Assembly: GCA_018694455.1 (NCBI GenBank)
Contig: JABHNP010000092.1
Coordinates: 1 to 15,729, forward strand
Direction of reading: 5' to 3'
DNA from: Planctomycetaceae bacterium
GTDB taxonomy: Bacteria > Planctomycetota > Planctomycetia > Pirellulales > UBA1268
DNA: 15,729 bases
Positions 14,353-15,729 of this stretch are shown piece by piece. The translations under genes were made by a program, and so were the position numbers. Positions within the stretch are counted from its first letter, which is position 1; every line of letters begins with the position of its first letter. The notes beneath the pieces were generated by a model. It saw only the letters and a list, made by a program, of their open reading frames with translations. It was not told the origin of the DNA and ran no database searches.

Positions 14353-15432
14353 TCACGTGGCCGCTCGCTCGAGGCGGTCGTGAACGGCTGCCCAGTTGGA
14401 ATCCGCAGGGACTGCATCAACAACCAAGCGATCAAGTTCTCGCTGGTCAAGGGCGTGGAGTGTGGCGTAGAGGCTGCGTGCGTACGCTACAGGGTCTTCC
14501 GGCATGGGGATGACAACGAGGTTCGGCGACGCTGCAAGTGCCACCACAGCAGCAGCGTGAGCCGAGCGAGAGAGCCAGCCAACGCGGTGACCCGCTTCAA
14601 GAAGTTTTGGAATAAGCGTTACTGCATCATCGGATAGCGTGAGACGGGTGCGAGGGGCGTAATGTCGGTGCTGGCTGCCGGGGCTTCGTAGAGCCTCACC
14701 ACGTCCCCTGCCCTGCTCCACACATGCTTCTTTCGATGAACGGATTTGTACACCAAGTGTTTTGGCAAGCTGCTGAGCAGATATTGGCCCTGGTCGAAGG
14801 ATGGTAGGCGGGTCCACCGTGCAATCGAGGACTGTTGATTCCAACCCATGCTCACAGGGTCCACCATCAAGAATCATGCCTACTCGATGACCCAGTCCTT
14901 CAAGTACGTGGTGTGCCGTTGTCGGAGACACAGCTTCTGATCGATTTGCACTCGGAGCCGCAATGGGACACTTGGCCAGTTCAATGAGGCGGCGAGAAAC
15001 AGTGAGACCGGGACATCTCAGTGCAACAGTGTGACCATTGGCAGTGACAATATCCGGCACTGATTGGGCTTTTGGAACGACTAAGGTTAATGGTCCAGGC
15101 CAGAAAGCGAGGGCGGCCCTTTCAGCAGTATCCGGCCATTGAGCAGCCAAAGAGCGAGCCATATCCATGTCTGAAACATGCACAATGAGTGGATTCGTTG
15201 CCGGGCGACCTTTTGCTTGAAAGATCTGAGCAACAGCATCAGGGTCCATTGCATTCGCGGCAAGGCCATAGACGGTTTCGGTAGGAATTGCCACAAGTTC
15301 ACCTGTTGCGAGCCTCTCCGCTGCTGCAGCCAACGCTGCAGCGGTCTTTGGCTCCGGAGTCACAACACCCTCCGGCCAATCGATTGTGGCGAGTATTGGA
15401 AGGGGCGCACGTCGTACGGGAACTGGTGTCAT
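14353..15432 (-). CDS. tsaC: L-threonylcarbamoyladenylate synthase (Sua5/YwlC type)
   Basis: A 359-aa Sua5-type enzyme that makes threonylcarbamoyl-AMP from threonine, bicarbonate and ATP, the first step of t6A37 modification of tRNAs decoding ANN codons. The YrdC domain shows PTETVYGLAANA (50-61), KGRP (74-77), RCP (139-141), APSANRSE (159-166), GLESTVLD (196-203) and RPGPI (213-217). The linker PGSQHRHYAP (251-260) leads into a C-terminal SUA5 domain, making this the long two-domain form. The frame extends upstream to ATG 15477 and TTG 15495. ATG 15432 was chosen because the longer starts leave only 20-38 bases to the divergent purE start and add no recognisable conserved sequence. This choice is uncertain. 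Cytoplasmic housekeeping gene. Confidence 0.93.
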   Translation of the reverse strand: MTPVPVRRAPLPILATIDWPEGVVTPEPKTAAALAAAAERLATGELVAIPTETVYGLAANAMDPDAVAQIFQAKGRPATNPLIVHVSDMDMARSLAAQWPDTAERAALAFWPGPLTLVVPKAQSVPDIVTANGHTVALRCPGLTVSRRLIELAKCPIAAPSANRSEAVSPTTAHHVLEGLGHRVGMILDGGPCEHGLESTVLDCTVDPPTILRPGPISAQQLAKTLGVQIRSSKEACVEQGRGRGEALRSPGSQHRHYAPRTRLTLSDDAVTLIPKLLEAGHRVGWLSRSAHAAAVVALAASPNLVVIPMPEDPVAYARSLYATLHALDQRELDRLVVDAVPADSNWAAVHDRLERAAT

Positions 15433-15515
15433 AGCGTTGACGGTTGCAGTGAAAGGGTACTCCGAGCATGATGGCATCTTCTGCAGACTAGGCAACCCGT
15501 TTTCTGGAGCTTTTT

Positions 15516-15729
15516 ATGACAATGTCTTCACAGTCTTCTCAGGGCTCGAAGTCCCCTGTTGTCGGTGTCATTATGGGTAGCAAATCAGATTGGAAAACGC
15601 TTGAGCGGGCAGCGGCGGTTCTGAGCGAACTTGGCGTGCCTCACGAATGTGAAATTGTGTCTGCTCATCGCACACCAGAGAAACTGACAGAATACGCTCG
15701 TAGCGCTGCTGAGAGAGGGCTGCAAGTCA
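15516..15729 (+). CDS. purE: N5-carboxyaminoimidazole ribonucleotide mutase PurE (5' part)
   Basis: The first 71 codons of a PurE-type protein, cut by the window end. After a short Ser-rich lead (MTMSSQSSQGSKSP) comes VVGVIMGSKSDW, the phosphate-binding loop that opens the PurE fold, and later VSAHRTPE, the catalytic-site histidine segment. PurE converts N5-CAIR to CAIR in purine synthesis. The ATG at 15516 has GGAG (15506-15509) six bases upstream, better spaced than for the in-frame ATG at 15522. It is divergent from tsaC. A partner purK is often adjacent but would lie outside the window. A TTGACG at 15437 could be a -35, but no -10 fits it. Confidence 0.95.
   Translation, partial: MTMSSQSSQGSKSPVVGVIMGSKSDWKTLERAAAVLSELGVPHECEIVSAHRTPEKLTEYARSAAERGLQV

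Overview
The window reads as chromosomal DNA of a planctomycete, most likely a marine Pirellulales-type organism. This rests on protein content rather than a marker gene: a very large membrane-anchored PQQ-like propeller protein, an exported squalene-cyclase-fold repeat protein, a MoxR / DUF58 / BatA-type set, an HU-like protein with an IPGL-type core, and two unlike exported sulfatases. GC content is moderate, roughly half. No insertion sequence, phage gene, CRISPR array or integration site was seen.

Region 1 (1-9860, all minus strand) is one apparent five-gene operon. In transcription order it encodes a 1597-aa anchored protein with two beta-propeller regions around a helical segment, a 368-aa exported alpha/alpha-toroid protein, a MoxR AAA+ ATPase, a DUF58 protein with an intact MIDAS, and a BatA-type membrane protein with a second MIDAS that runs off the window edge. 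MoxR and DUF58 overlap by 35 bp. The last three genes form the known MoxR/von Willebrand module, which elsewhere assembles or activates client proteins or metal cofactors. Its linkage to two exported repeat proteins suggests that those are its clients or sensors, but this is inference.

Region 2 (9861-10225) is a divergent intergenic region with several hairpins and candidate promoters. Region 3 (10226-10633) is a small HU-family nucleoid protein gene with a strong intrinsic terminator.

Region 4 (10733-14096, plus strand) holds two tandem exported sulfatases. They belong to different subtypes. The second has a non-consensus Cys-Ser-Thr-Phe-Arg active-site motif. Region 5 (minus strand) has a tRNA-Phe(GAA) with its own promoter and the threonylcarbamoyl-AMP synthase gene tsaC. 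Region 6 is the start of purE, divergent from tsaC and cut by the window end.

The best candidate for an under-described system is the operon at 1-9860. The oddest single protein detail is the CSTFR sulfatase.
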